This document shows positions 28,645 to 36,997 of a stretch of 64,000 nucleotides of DNA, one piece after another. The stretch lies in assembly GCF_014863605.1 (NCBI RefSeq), contig NZ_CP062252.1, positions 1,435,001 to 1,499,000 of the forward strand, given 5' to 3'. Made by a program: the position numbers and the translations under genes. This DNA is from Pseudomonas allokribbensis (GTDB lineage Bacteria; Pseudomonadota; Gammaproteobacteria; Pseudomonadales; Pseudomonadaceae). Positions within the stretch are counted from its first letter, which is position 1. Each line of letters opens with the position of its first letter. Below the pieces are notes generated by a model. That model saw only the letters and a program-made list of their open reading frames with translations, was not told where the DNA came from and did not search any database.

Positions 28645-28668
28645 GGAGTCCTCCTGAATGAGGACTCC
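28645..28668 (-). promoter_or_regulatory. hairpin that covers the RidA gene ribosome-binding site
   Basis: On the minus strand GGAGTCCTC-ATTCAG-GAGGACTCC ends two bases before the ATG. The Shine-Dalgarno bases GGAGG span the loop and the 3' arm, so the hairpin would hide them. Inferred role only. Confidence 0.5.
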
Positions 28669-28731
28669 AGCATGTTGGCGCAGGAGGGTGGGCGACAAAC
28701 GGATAGATTTGATTCGACGTATCCAAAAAAC

Positions 28732-29607
28732 TCATGCGTCGACGATTTGCTCCAGCCATTGGCTGAACGCCTGTGCCGCCGGGCTTGGCGGGCGCTCCGG
28801 AGTGACCAGCCAGTAACCGATTTCGCCGGACATTGGCGGGGTGTCGAAGGCTGGCACCAGTGCGCCTTCCTTGAGTCGACGATCAATCAGGCATTGGCGG
28901 CCCATGGCGATGCCCTGTCCGGCCACCGCCGCTTCGACCACGATGTTGTAGTCGTGGAGCATGACGCTGGGCACTTGCGCGAGGTCGATGCCGCTGTGTT
29001 GCTGCCAGTCGATCCATTCGAACGGCTGGTGCGACTTGGCCATCAGCAGCGGGCCGTTTTGCACGCCGCGGGCCTTGAAGGCCGGGCTGCACACCGGCGT
29101 CAGGGTTTCCGTCATGAACCGGCGTGCCTGGACTTTCGGCCAGCCGCCCTTGCCGTAGCGGATTGCCAGATCCACCTCGCCGCCGTCGACATCGGCCAGT
29201 TGCACGGCGGGTAGCAACTCGACGTGGATGTTCGGGTATTTGGTGTTGAAGTCCGCCAGGCACGGCGCCAGCCACAAGGTGGCGAAGGAGGCCAGCAGGC
29301 CGATGCGCAGGGTGGCGGGGCGCTCGCCGCGCAAGTCGTGGGTGGCGGAGGCAATCGCGGCGAGGGCGGGCTCGATCTGTCGATAGTATTGTTCGCCGGC
29401 CGGCGTCAGGTCGATCGCGCGGGTGCGGCGCACGAACAGCGGCTGATCGAGGAACTCCTCGAGTTTGTGCACCTGATGGCTGATCGCACTTTGCGTCACC
29501 GACAGTTCGTCGGCAGCCTTGATGAAGCTCAAGTGACGGGCCACGGCCTCGAAGGCGCGCAGGGCCATCAGTGGCGGCAGATCCTGATGCAAGGGCACGG
29601 CAGACAT
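28732..29607 (-). CDS. LysR-family transcriptional regulator, GcvA-like
   Basis: Regulator of 291 residues. Winged helix at the N-terminus (PLMALRAFEAVARHLSFIKAA, then LSVTQSAISHQVHKLEEFL) of the GcvA/AmpR type, then an effector domain beginning LRIGLLASFATLWLAPCL. The ATG at 29607 gives MSAVPLHQDLPPL. It lies on the same strand as the RidA/aminotransferase pair, 89 bases upstream, and may regulate them, though LysR targets are more often divergent. Confidence 0.88.
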   Translation of the reverse strand: MSAVPLHQDLPPLMALRAFEAVARHLSFIKAADELSVTQSAISHQVHKLEEFLDQPLFVRRTRAIDLTPAGEQYYRQIEPALAAIASATHDLRGERPATLRIGLLASFATLWLAPCLADFNTKYPNIHVELLPAVQLADVDGGEVDLAIRYGKGGWPKVQARRFMTETLTPVCSPAFKARGVQNGPLLMAKSHQPFEWIDWQQHSGIDLAQVPSVMLHDYNIVVEAAVAGQGIAMGRQCLIDRRLKEGALVPAFDTPPMSGEIGYWLVTPERPPSPAAQAFSQWLEQIVDA

Positions 29608-29781
29608 CCTCGGAACAGTGCAAAGCGCAGAGTGTGCGGGCAAAAGCGCTGGCCGGTACACGATTTGTTGTATAGCGCCTGCGTCGATGGCTGGTCAGCG
29701 CCGGCGCGAGGCCGCATTATTGGCGCAGTCCTGTCGGTGATCCGGCAGTTGTGATTCAGTCCAAGCGATGCACCGAACGCC

Positions 29782-29943
29782 ATGAGCCAAGACGACAAAC
29801 TGATCGACCTCAGCACCGAACGCGCCAAGCGGGTTCATGACCTCAACGAGAAGCGCCTGAATGAAGTGCGACAGGCGTTCGAGCAGGCCATGCCGTTGGG
29901 CAAACCGAAGAAAAAGTCGAAAAACAAACCGAAAAAGCGTTGA
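29782..29943 (+). CDS. small basic protein, 53 residues
   Basis: Open frame of 53 residues: MSQDDKLIDLSTERAKRVHD at the start, a Glu/Arg helix in the middle, and a Lys-rich tail (KPKKKSKNKPKKR). No cysteine and no signal peptide. A nucleic-acid or ribosome contact is possible from the charge but is a guess. Ribosome site weak (ACCGAACGCC). It lies upstream of ccoM on the same strand. Confidence 0.6.
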   Translation: MSQDDKLIDLSTERAKRVHDLNEKRLNEVRQAFEQAMPLGKPKKKSKNKPKKR

Positions 29944-30008
29944 TCTCCCCTGCATCCGTTGATGCAGGTCAGTTATTTCCCCTCCTTTCTCCCGCGTGTT
30001 GACCGGCA

Positions 30009-30022
30009 TTGATCCCGGTCAA
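30009..30022 (+). promoter_or_regulatory. Anr/FNR-type box upstream of ccoM
   Basis: TTGATCCCGGTCAA matches the consensus TTGAT-N4-ATCAA at 9 of 10 defined positions. With a -41.5 placement, transcription would start near 30057, and TTAACT at 30044-30049 fits the -10 position. The ATG of ccoM is at 30089. Confidence 0.7.
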
Positions 30023-30088
30023 TTCCTGCGCCTGCCTGATTGGTTAACTTAGTTCCATCGCAGCAGAGCAGGGGCCAGGAGGCCAGTC

Positions 30089-30202
30089 ATGTTTTTCGAT
30101 AACGTGGTGTTTGCCGGGGTCCTGACCGTGGGCCTGATGGTTCTGTTTTTTGCAGGGTTTGGATTTTTTATCTGGAAAGATGCGAATAAGCGCAAGAAGT
30201 AA
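30089..30202 (+). CDS. ccoM: cytochrome cbb3 oxidase subunit CcoM
   Basis: Protein of 37 residues made of one transmembrane helix (VVFAGVLTVGLMVLFFAGFG in part) with N-terminal MFFDN and a basic cytoplasmic tail WKDANKRKK. This matches my recollection of CcoM, the small extra subunit found in Pseudomonas cbb3-type cytochrome c oxidase. It is encoded away from the ccoNOQP operon, as in other pseudomonads. AGGAGG is 7 bases before the ATG. An Anr-type box 67 bases upstream fits induction at low oxygen, when cbb3 oxidases are used. A terminator follows at 30244. Confidence 0.8.
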   Translation: MFFDNVVFAGVLTVGLMVLFFAGFGFFIWKDANKRKK

Positions 30203-30243
30203 AGTTGGGTCTTTCTGGATTTGATGAGCACGCAAGGCATTTT

Positions 30244-30271
30244 GGGGCGACTTCGGTTGCCCCTTTTTTTG
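30244..30271 (+). terminator. terminator of ccoM
   Basis: GGGGCGAC-TTCG-GTTGCCCC with a UUCG tetraloop, followed by a T run; 42 bases after the ccoM stop. Confidence 0.9.
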
Positions 30272-30339
30272 TCTTCTTGGCGGCCTCTGGGCCGACCATG
30301 TTGTGGGTGTTTTTTGTGAATATCCGTTGCTTCGGGTGT

Positions 30340-30650
30340 TGCTACTGGCGGTTTCGCCCTTACGGCGAGTCACTTTGGCAAACGCCCCAAAGTAACCAAA
30401 ACGCTGGGCCCCGGCGTTCGGCGCCTCGCTGAGGCTCGACGTTCCTTCGTTCCGGGATTCATCCGGGGGCATCGCCTCCGGTTTGCTTCGCTGCACCTCC
30501 TCTCGATGTGTTCGACTTCGTCGAACGGCGCTACGCGCCCACCCCCGGATGAATCCCTCCACTCAGCCTGCCGAAGGGGCCGGCACGTCAAAAGCGGTAC
30601 TCGAGCTAACGCTCATCGTGTTGAGTGGTGGGAAGCGGAAGCTAACAGCT
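30340..30650. repeat. Pseudomonas interspersed intergenic repeat with internal hairpins
   Basis: A ~300-base non-coding block beginning near GGCGGTTTCGCCCTTACGGC, a type of sequence I recognise as recurring between genes in fluorescent pseudomonads. It contains a perfect 16-base inverted repeat, GGGATTCATCCGGGGG at 30452-30467 and its mirror at 30542-30557, and a smaller hairpin GTTCGA-CTTCG-TCGAAC between them. No open frame is convincing. Exact family name and borders cannot be set without comparison. Confidence 0.55.
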
Positions 30651-30655
30651 TGATC

Positions 30656-30702
30656 GTTCCCACGCTCTGCGTGGGAATGCAGCCCGGGACGCTCCGCGTC
30701 CC
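30656..30702. repeat. tandem REP-like hairpins
   Basis: Two adjacent hairpins: GTTCCCACGC-TCT-GCGTGGGAAT (30656-30678) and GGGACGC-TCC-GCGTCCC (30686-30702). The first shares its core with the palindrome at 23468-23498. Confidence 0.7.
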
Positions 30703-30718
30703 ATTTCTGAAGCCAACA

Positions 30719-30752
30719 AAAAAGGCGTGATCCTCTCGAATCACGCCTTTTT
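30719..30752 (-). terminator. terminator of the phosphate permease gene
   Basis: AAAGGCGTGAT pairs with ATCACGCCTTT around an 8-base loop, with A/T tracts on both sides. 16 bases beyond the permease stop on the minus strand. Confidence 0.9.
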
Positions 30753-30767
30753 CATTATCACGATCTA

Positions 30768-32243
30768 TCAGCTACCCAGCGCCTTCGACGCCAGCCAGAA
30801 CAAACCAGCCGACAGGGCCACGGTGGCTGGCAGGGTCAGGACCCAGGCCAGCAGGATGGTTTTCACCGTGCCGCCTTGCAGGCCGCTTTTGTTGGCGACC
30901 ATGGTGCCGGCCACGCCCGAGGAGAGGACGTGGGTGGTGGACACCGGCAGGCTGAAGATGTTGGCCAGGCCGATCAGGCTGGCGGTGGTGATCTGGGCCG
31001 ACATGCCTTGCGAGTAGGTCATGCCTTGCTTGCCGATCTTCTCGCCGATGGTCAGTACCACGCGTTTCCAGCCAACCATGGTGCCCAGGCCCAGGGCCAG
31101 GGCGACCGCCAGAATCACCCAGAACGGGGCGTATTCGGTGGTGGTGGTCAGGTCTTTGCGCAGTTTGTCCAGGTCGGCTTTTTCACGAGCGGCGAGGCCA
31201 GGCAGTTTGCTGACTTTCTTCGCGGTGTCGTCCAGGCAGAGCAGGTAGCGACGCACTTCGATGCGGCTTTCCGACGACAGCGAGTGGTAGTCCGCCACAC
31301 CTTTGAGGGTGTCGAGCAGGGCATTGATGGTCGGTTCGGTCTGTTGCGGGTTGCAACGGAATTTCTCCGGCAGGTCGCCTTCCACGCTTTTGCCCAGCGC
31401 CAGGAATTCGCCCAGGGTATCGGCGTTGCGCTTGTAGAACTGGCTCAGGTGCAGGGTCGCATCGCGAGTACGTTCGATCTGGTAAGTGGTGCTGTTCAGG
31501 TCGAGTACGAACTGCGCAGGCACGATACCGATCAGTACCAGCATGATCAGGCCGATGCCTTTCTGGCCGTCGTTGGAGCCGTGCACGAAGCTCACGGCCA
31601 TGGCCGAGATCACCAGGACCAGACGGTTCCAGAACGGTGGGTGCTTCTTGTCGTCGATCTTGCGGCGCTGTTCAGGCGTCTTGTGCATTTTCGACAGCGG
31701 GCGCCACCATTTCAGGCCGATCAGGATCAGCGCGGCGATCAGGAAACCGGCCATCGGCGAGAACACCAGCGAAGCGCCGATGTCGATCGCTTTCTGCCAG
31801 TTGACGCCGTCGGCCAGTGGAATCTCGTTGATCAGGGCGTTGGCCAGGCCGACACCGAGGATCGAACCGATCAGGGTGTGGGAACTGGAGGCCGGGATAC
31901 CGAAGTACCAGGTGCCCAGGTTCCAGGCGATGGCGGCGGCGAGCAGCGAGAACACCATTGCCAGACCATGGCCGGTGTTCACATTGATCAGCAGTTCTAC
32001 CGGCAGCAAGTGGACGATGGCATACGCCACGCCGACACCGCCCAGCAATACGCCGAGGAAGTTGAACACGCCCGAGAAGAACACCGCCAGGTGAGGCGGC
32101 ATCGCTTTGGTGTAGATAACAGTGGCTACCGCGTTAGCGGTGTCATGAAATCCATTGATGAACTCGAAGGCGAGGACAAATGTCAGGGCGAGCAGGAGGC
32201 TCACAAGCACCCAGGCATCCAGTCCGCTGAATAAATCGATCAT
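30768..32243 (-). CDS. pitA: PiT-family inorganic phosphate transporter
   Basis: Low-affinity, metal-phosphate:H+ symporter of 491 residues. The two PHO4 signature repeats are visible: FEFINGFHDTANAVATVIYT near residue 26 and VSFVHGSNDGQKGIGLIM near 215, separated by a central soluble loop (residues ~240-370) and followed by further helices ending GLFWLASKALGS. The start at 32243 is the first ATG. Single-gene unit with its own terminator. Confidence 0.93.
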   Translation of the reverse strand: MIDLFSGLDAWVLVSLLLALTFVLAFEFINGFHDTANAVATVIYTKAMPPHLAVFFSGVFNFLGVLLGGVGVAYAIVHLLPVELLINVNTGHGLAMVFSLLAAAIAWNLGTWYFGIPASSSHTLIGSILGVGLANALINEIPLADGVNWQKAIDIGASLVFSPMAGFLIAALILIGLKWWRPLSKMHKTPEQRRKIDDKKHPPFWNRLVLVISAMAVSFVHGSNDGQKGIGLIMLVLIGIVPAQFVLDLNSTTYQIERTRDATLHLSQFYKRNADTLGEFLALGKSVEGDLPEKFRCNPQQTEPTINALLDTLKGVADYHSLSSESRIEVRRYLLCLDDTAKKVSKLPGLAAREKADLDKLRKDLTTTTEYAPFWVILAVALALGLGTMVGWKRVVLTIGEKIGKQGMTYSQGMSAQITTASLIGLANIFSLPVSTTHVLSSGVAGTMVANKSGLQGGTVKTILLAWVLTLPATVALSAGLFWLASKALGS

Positions 32244-32618
32244 GAAGGTTTTCTGACCCGGTCATAAGGGGGCGCGATTATGCCAGAAAAGACTGGAAAT
32301 CGATCCCCTACCTGCTCATCGGTAACCTTCTTCGCCAAATTAATTTGTATCAAGGTGCATTACCCAAGCTTTTTACAGGGTTTTGCAAGGTGTTGATTCA
32401 ATTGGAAAAAATGCGAAGCGTCGGCGGATTGGCCGGTGTGCGAGAGGGGGCAGAAGCGTGTATGAAATATCTGAGAAACGTGTCTGACATGCTCCAAACC
32501 TGTGCAATACAGGGGAGTTGGCCGCTGCCCGCGGGTAGCGGGCGCGCAAGGCATCGTCAGTCCACCGTGCTTGTAACCCGGTGAGTACGCTTACCCTCGA
32601 AAGTCTCAAAGGAAGGCA
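32244..32618. other. intergenic region upstream of the phosphate permease gene
   Basis: Holds the permease gene promoter. A GC-rich hairpin-prone stretch lies at about 32520-32550 (GCTGCCCGCGGGTAGCGGGC). An 79-codon open frame on the plus strand has no ribosome site or homology that I can see. A small RNA is possible but not supported. Confidence 0.4.
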
Positions 32619-32819
32619 TCAAGGCTCTTCGGCTTTGAGTTCCTCTTCCATTTTTTTCAGTTCTTGCTGGAAGACCTGATCCTGAACGGTGGGGCGTTTA
32701 CGCCAGGCTTTGCGTTCCGGTTCGGGCTGGGCGGCGTAGGTGGTGACTTCCCCGCCGTAAACTTCCTTGTAACGTTGTTCCTGGCGCTCAAGTTCCGCGC
32801 GCAGTTCGTCTTTCGTCAC
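32619..32819 (-). CDS. small conserved hypothetical protein
   Basis: Protein of 66 residues, highly charged and helical: [20 protein letters not shown] at the start and [15 protein letters not shown] at the end, with a Pro/Arg-rich linker. No signal peptide. GTG start at 32819 with CAGGTAG upstream. Function unknown to me; proteins of this type occur in other Pseudomonas. Confidence 0.6.
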   Translation of the reverse strand: MTKDELRAELERQEQRYKEVYGGEVTTYAAQPEPERKAWRKRPTVQDQVFQQELKKMEEELKAEEP

Positions 32820-33461
32820 AGTGCTACCTGTATGAGTTGAGATAAATGTCTGGTGAAACGCACTGCAACGAATCGATTGAACCGGTTCGCCAACAAGCCA
32901 CGGCCTGAACAGGCAGCGGTGTTATCGGCAGGGCGGTCAAGACTTCCATGTTACAGGCGGCTACGGCACCAGATTAAAACTGACGCAGCATCAGTTTCCT
33001 GTTTCAGCGAGCGCGCTGGCGGTGCATGGGTGATGATCATCAGGCGCTGGCCGGGGCTGAAGGCAATGGACATTACCTCAGCGAATGGCGTCGACGGCAA
33101 ATAAAAGTGCGGCGCCACTGAGGTGCATTATAGCGGCCGATTCGGGATTGACTATCTTTGCCAAGTTAAAAACGGTTCCGGATGTGTGATTGTTTTGTGA
33201 CTCGCAACTTTTACCCATAGTTGCATCGTTGTTGTCGGGTGTTGTGTTTCTGGCGCCATTTAGCCGAACAACTAAGGCGCCGGGTGCATGAGGTGATACC
33301 GAGTTTAAAACGGTCGTGAGCGATTCCCGCCGGGACGCAGGGATCGTTGCGATTATCGGTCGACGGTTCGATAATCGCCCGGTGTTGGCGATCTGGCGCT
33401 TGTGCATCTGTCTGCGAGCCGCTTGTATAGCCGTCGATCCGTACAGGAAAAAGGACCTGAC
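32820..33461. other. long intergenic region upstream of pcaR
   Basis: Contains the pcaR promoter and a pair of PcaR-like half sites (33349-33378, listed separately). Open frames of 83 and 131 codons in this stretch have neither a plausible ribosome site nor recognisable composition, so I leave them out. Nothing else is recognised. Confidence 0.5.
33349..33380. promoter_or_regulatory. PcaR boxes upstream of pcaR
   Basis: GTTCGATAATCGCCC at 33366-33380 differs from the P. putida PcaR 15-mer GTTCGATAATCGCAC at one base. A mirror copy lies just upstream: GCGATTATCG (33349-33358) against CGATAATCGC (33369-33378), a perfect 10-bp inverted repeat. Fits autoregulation. Confidence 0.75.
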
Positions 33462-34304
33462 ATGAACGATCAAATGCGCAATTCCTTTACGTCGGTGGCG
33501 CCGCCGATCGTTGCTTCACCGGCCAAACGCATCCAGGCCCTGACCGGTGATCCGGACTTCATGACCTCTCTGGCCCGTGGCCTGGCGGTGGTCCAGGCGT
33601 TTCAGGAACGCAAGCGTCACTTGACCATCGCCCAGATCAGCCACCGTACGGAAATTCCCCGTGCCGCCGTGCGCCGTTGCCTGCATACGCTGATCAAGCT
33701 CGGCTACGCCACCACCGACGGCCGTACTTATTCGTTGCTGCCCAAAGTGCTGACCCTCGGTCACGCCTATCTGTCTTCGACGCCGCTGGCGGTTTCCGCC
33801 CAGCCTTACCTCGACCGCATGAGCGAGCAACTTCACGAGGCCTGCAACATGGCCACGCTGGAAGGTGACGACATTCTCTACATTGCCCGTTCGGCCACGA
33901 CTCAACGCCTGATCTCGGTGGACCTGTCGGTGGGCGGGCGTCTGCCGGCGTATTGCACGTCCATGGGGCGGATTCTGCTGGCGGCGCTGGACGACACGTC
34001 GTTGCGCGAATACCTCGACCACGCCGAACTGGTGGCCAAGACCAGCCGCACGCTCCACACCCCCGACACCTTGCTCGAGTGTTTGCAGGAAGTGCGGCAG
34101 CAGGGTTGGTGTATCGTCGATCAGGAACTGGAGCAAGGCCTGCGTTCGATTGCGGTGCCGGTGTACGACGCCTCCGGCCAGGTGGTGGCCGCGCTCAACG
34201 TCAGCACCCACGCCGGTCGCGTCAGCCGTACCGAACTGGAACAGCGCTTTCTGCCGGGTCTGTTGAGTGCCAGCCGCGACCTTAGCGCGCAGTTGTTCGC
34301 CTGA
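33462..34304 (+). CDS. pcaR: IclR-family regulator PcaR
   Basis: Beta-ketoadipate-responsive regulator of 280 residues. The IclR winged helix spans about residues 30-90 (SLARGLAVVQAFQ, then LTIAQISHRTEIPRAAVRRC), followed by the effector domain (AYCTSMGRILLAALDD, then the final GQVVAALNVSTHAGR). PcaR activates pca genes when beta-ketoadipate is present and represses its own gene. Start at 33462 follows AAAAAGGACCTGAC. PcaR-type boxes lie upstream of this gene, of pcaK, of pcaI and of the OprD-type porin. Confidence 0.94.
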   Translation: MNDQMRNSFTSVAPPIVASPAKRIQALTGDPDFMTSLARGLAVVQAFQERKRHLTIAQISHRTEIPRAAVRRCLHTLIKLGYATTDGRTYSLLPKVLTLGHAYLSSTPLAVSAQPYLDRMSEQLHEACNMATLEGDDILYIARSATTQRLISVDLSVGGRLPAYCTSMGRILLAALDDTSLREYLDHAELVAKTSRTLHTPDTLLECLQEVRQQGWCIVDQELEQGLRSIAVPVYDASGQVVAALNVSTHAGRVSRTELEQRFLPGLLSASRDLSAQLFA

Positions 34305-34311
34305 TGAAGCT

Positions 34312-34344
34312 GTTCGATAAACGCACAGAGTTGCGTTTATCGAA
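34312..34344. promoter_or_regulatory. PcaR box pair upstream of pcaK
   Basis: GTTCGATAAACGCAC at 34312-34326 and a mirror copy ending at 34344; TTCGATAAACGCA pairs with TGCGTTTATCGAA over 13 bp with a 6-base spacer. There is no T tract, so I read it as operator rather than terminator. It lies 255 bases before pcaK. Confidence 0.75.
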
Positions 34345-34598
34345 TTGACGCTAAAACCCCCGGATCATTAATGTCGCGGCAGCGTCATCCGGCGCTGTTG
34401 TGAATGAGCCCGCCGGATCGTCGACTCCCATAATAATGACAAGAGGCAACTTCCCATGCGCACGTTCCCCGACTGTCGCCGCTCCCGTTCCTGTTGCCGG
34501 TTTTAGCGCAACGCCTGATTCCCTCCTTATATGCTTGTGTCCGTGCCAGTCTTTGGCCGGTCGCCGTTCGACTGCGTTTTTTGCGTGGAATAAAAATA

Positions 34599-35945
34599 AT
34601 GAACCAGCCTCAGTCCGCTGTGGGTAACTGCCTCGACGTGCAGTCCTTCATCAACGCTCAACCGATCTCGCGCTATCAGTGGCGCGTGGTGATTCTGTGT
34701 TTCCTGATTGTGTTCCTCGATGGCCTCGACACTGCGGCCATGGGGTTTATCGCACCGGCCCTGTCCCAGGACTGGGGCATCGACCGCGCCAGCCTCGGCC
34801 CGGTAATGAGCGCCGCGTTGATCGGCATGGTTTTCGGCGCACTGGGCTCCGGGCCGCTGGCTGACCGCTTCGGGCGAAAGGTCGTACTGGTCGGCGCGGT
34901 CTTTCTGTTCGGGGCTTTCAGCCTGGCGTCGGCCTACGCCACCAACGTCGAGCAATTGCTGGTGCTGCGTTTCCTCACCGGTCTGGGATTGGGCGCGGGC
35001 ATGCCGAACGCCACCACGCTGCTGTCGGAATACACCCCGGAGCGCAAAAAGTCGCTGCTGGTGACCAGCATGTTCTGCGGTTTCAACCTCGGAATGGCCG
35101 GAGGCGGGTTCATCTCGGCCAAGCTGATTCCGGCGTTCGGCTGGCACAGTTTGTTGCTGATCGGCGGGATTCTGCCGCTGATCCTCGCCGTGGTGTTGCT
35201 GGTCTGGCTGCCGGAGTCGGCGCGTTACCTGGTGGTGCGTAATCGCGGCACCGACAAAGTCCGCAAGACCCTCGCACCGATCGACCCGGCCACCGTCGCC
35301 CAGGCAGCGAGTTTCAGCGTGCCGGAACAGAAAACCGTCAAGGCACGCAACGTATTCGCGGTGATTTTCTCCGGCACCTACAGCACCGGCACGCTGTTGC
35401 TGTGGCTGACCTACTTCATGGGTCTGGTGATCGTGTACCTGCTGACCAGTTGGCTGCCGACCCTGATGCGCGACAGCGGCGCGAGCATGGAGCAGGCCGC
35501 CTTCATCGGCGCGTTGTTCCAGTTCGGCGGGGTGTTGAGCGCGGTCGGCGTAGGCTGGGCGATGGACCGCTTCAATCCGCACAAGGTCATCGGCATTTTC
35601 TACCTGCTGGCCGGGGTGTTTGCCTACGCGGTCGGGCAGAGCCTGGGCAACATCACGCTGCTGGCGACGCTGGTGCTGGTGGCGGGCATGTGCGTCAACG
35701 GCGCGCAATCGGCGATGCCGTCGCTGGCGGCGCGGTTTTACCCGACTCAAGGCCGGGCGACCGGTGTCTCGTGGATGCTCGGGATCGGCCGGTTCGGTGC
35801 GATTCTCGGGGCGTGGATGGGCGCGACCCTGCTGGGCCTGGGCTGGAATTTCGAACAGGTGCTGACAGCGCTGGTGATCCCGGCCGGGCTGGCGACGGCA
35901 GCGGTGGTGATCAAGGGCCTGGTCAGTCACGCGGACGCGACCTGA
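34599..35945 (+). CDS. pcaK: 4-hydroxybenzoate/protocatechuate MFS transporter PcaK
   Basis: Aromatic acid:H+ symporter of 448 residues with twelve hydrophobic segments. FLIVFLDGLDTAAMGFIAPAL in helix 1 carries the Asp motif of this family, GPLADRFGRKVVL is the loop 2-3 motif and RFLTGLGLGAGMPNATTL helix 4. PcaK also acts as a chemoreceptor component for 4-hydroxybenzoate in P. putida. Start at 34599; a longer frame upstream lacks family similarity. It opens the catabolic part of the cluster and is preceded by a PcaR box pair. Confidence 0.92.
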   Translation: MNQPQSAVGNCLDVQSFINAQPISRYQWRVVILCFLIVFLDGLDTAAMGFIAPALSQDWGIDRASLGPVMSAALIGMVFGALGSGPLADRFGRKVVLVGAVFLFGAFSLASAYATNVEQLLVLRFLTGLGLGAGMPNATTLLSEYTPERKKSLLVTSMFCGFNLGMAGGGFISAKLIPAFGWHSLLLIGGILPLILAVVLLVWLPESARYLVVRNRGTDKVRKTLAPIDPATVAQAASFSVPEQKTVKARNVFAVIFSGTYSTGTLLLWLTYFMGLVIVYLLTSWLPTLMRDSGASMEQAAFIGALFQFGGVLSAVGVGWAMDRFNPHKVIGIFYLLAGVFAYAVGQSLGNITLLATLVLVAGMCVNGAQSAMPSLAARFYPTQGRATGVSWMLGIGRFGAILGAWMGATLLGLGWNFEQVLTALVIPAGLATAAVVIKGLVSHADAT

Positions 35946-36005
35946 TATCCACTCCGCTCACTCCCGTACCGGGTGCGGGAGTGATCATTAGGTTGATAAC
36001 AATCT

Positions 36006-36040
36006 GTTCGATAAACGAACACTCAGTCGATTATCGGATT
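36006..36040. promoter_or_regulatory. PcaR boxes upstream of pcaI
   Basis: GTTCGATAAACGAAC at 36006-36020 and a degenerate mirror copy GTCGATTATCGGATT at 36026-36040, about 100 bases before pcaI. The spacing suits binding over promoter elements, as known for PcaR. Confidence 0.7.
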
Positions 36041-36139
36041 GTTTGGCGAAAATCAGCGGCTTAATCTTCAGTGACTCCGGCGCACAACCTCGCGCCTTTT
36101 TATCACTGGCGATCCACTACAAAAACGGGAGCCCGCTCC

Positions 36140-36997
36140 ATGGCTGAGATCCTTTCGCTGCACGACGCGGTGAAGCAATTCGTCAACGACGGCGACACCG
36201 TCGCGCTCGAAGGCTTCACTCACCTGATCCCTACGGCGGCAGGTCATGAAATCATTCGTCAGGGCAAGAAAGATCTGACCCTGGTGCGGATGACGCCTGA
36301 CCTGATCTACGACCAACTGATCGGCGCCGGTTGTGCACGCAAGCTGATCTTCTCCTGGGGCGGCAACCCTGGCGTGGGTTCGCTGCACCGTCTGCGCGAC
36401 GCGGTCGAGAAACAATGGCCGCACGCCCTGGAAATCGAAGAACACAGCCACGCCGACCTGGCCAATGCCTACGTCGCCGGCGCCTCCGGCCTGCCGTTTG
36501 CGGTGCTGCGGGCCTACGCCGGTTCTGACCTGCCGAAGGTCAACCCGCTGATCAAGTCCGTGACGTGCCCGTTCACCGGTGAAGTGCTGGCGGCGGTGCC
36601 GTCGGTGCGCCCGGACGTGACCGTGATCCACGCCCAGAAAGCCGACCGTCAGGGCAACGTGTTGCTGTGGGGCATTCTCGGTGTGCAGAAAGAAGCCGCG
36701 CTGGCCGCCAAGCGTTGCATCGTCACCGTCGAAGAAATCGTCGACAACCTCAACGCGCCGATGAACGCCTGTGTGCTGCCGACCTGGGCCTTGAGCGCGG
36801 TCTGCCATGTGCCCGGTGGCGCGCATCCGTCCTACGCCCACGGTTACACCGAGCGTGACAACCGCTTCTATCAGGCGTGGGATCCGATCGCCCGCGACCG
36901 TGAGACGTTTACCGCGTGGATCAACGAATACATCCATGGCTGCGCTGACTTCAGCGAGTTCCAGGCCAAATTGGCCGCTGCTTCGGAGGCCAAGTAA
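36140..36997 (+). CDS. pcaI: 3-oxoadipate CoA-transferase subunit A
   Basis: Alpha subunit of the enzyme that moves CoA from succinyl-CoA to beta-ketoadipate. 285 residues. It is longer than the classic 231-residue PcaI of P. putida and resembles the CatI/glutaconate CoA-transferase-like branch: EGFTHLIPTAAGHEIIRQGK at the start and WGGNPGVGSLHRLRDAVE in the middle. Start at 36140 (MAEILSLHDAV) behind CGGGAGCCCG. It overlaps pcaJ by one base. Confidence 0.92.
   Translation: MAEILSLHDAVKQFVNDGDTVALEGFTHLIPTAAGHEIIRQGKKDLTLVRMTPDLIYDQLIGAGCARKLIFSWGGNPGVGSLHRLRDAVEKQWPHALEIEEHSHADLANAYVAGASGLPFAVLRAYAGSDLPKVNPLIKSVTCPFTGEVLAAVPSVRPDVTVIHAQKADRQGNVLLWGILGVQKEAALAAKRCIVTVEEIVDNLNAPMNACVLPTWALSAVCHVPGGAHPSYAHGYTERDNRFYQAWDPIARDRETFTAWINEYIHGCADFSEFQAKLAAASEAK

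Noticed and set aside
32345..32584. 79-codon plus-strand frame upstream of the phosphate permease gene
   Set aside because: No ribosome site and no recognisable motif; sits in the permease promoter region.
32500..32618. Possible small RNA or riboswitch in the region before the phosphate permease gene
   Set aside because: Only one GC-rich hairpin-prone stretch; no conserved RNA family features could be matched by eye.
32853..33473. Open frames of 83 (plus) and 131 (minus) codons before pcaR
   Set aside because: They overlap each other and the PcaR operator, show no family pattern and have no clear ribosome sites.
34312..34344. Large inverted repeat after pcaR as a terminator
   Set aside because: No T tract on either strand, and both arms match the PcaR box; an operator pair explains it better.
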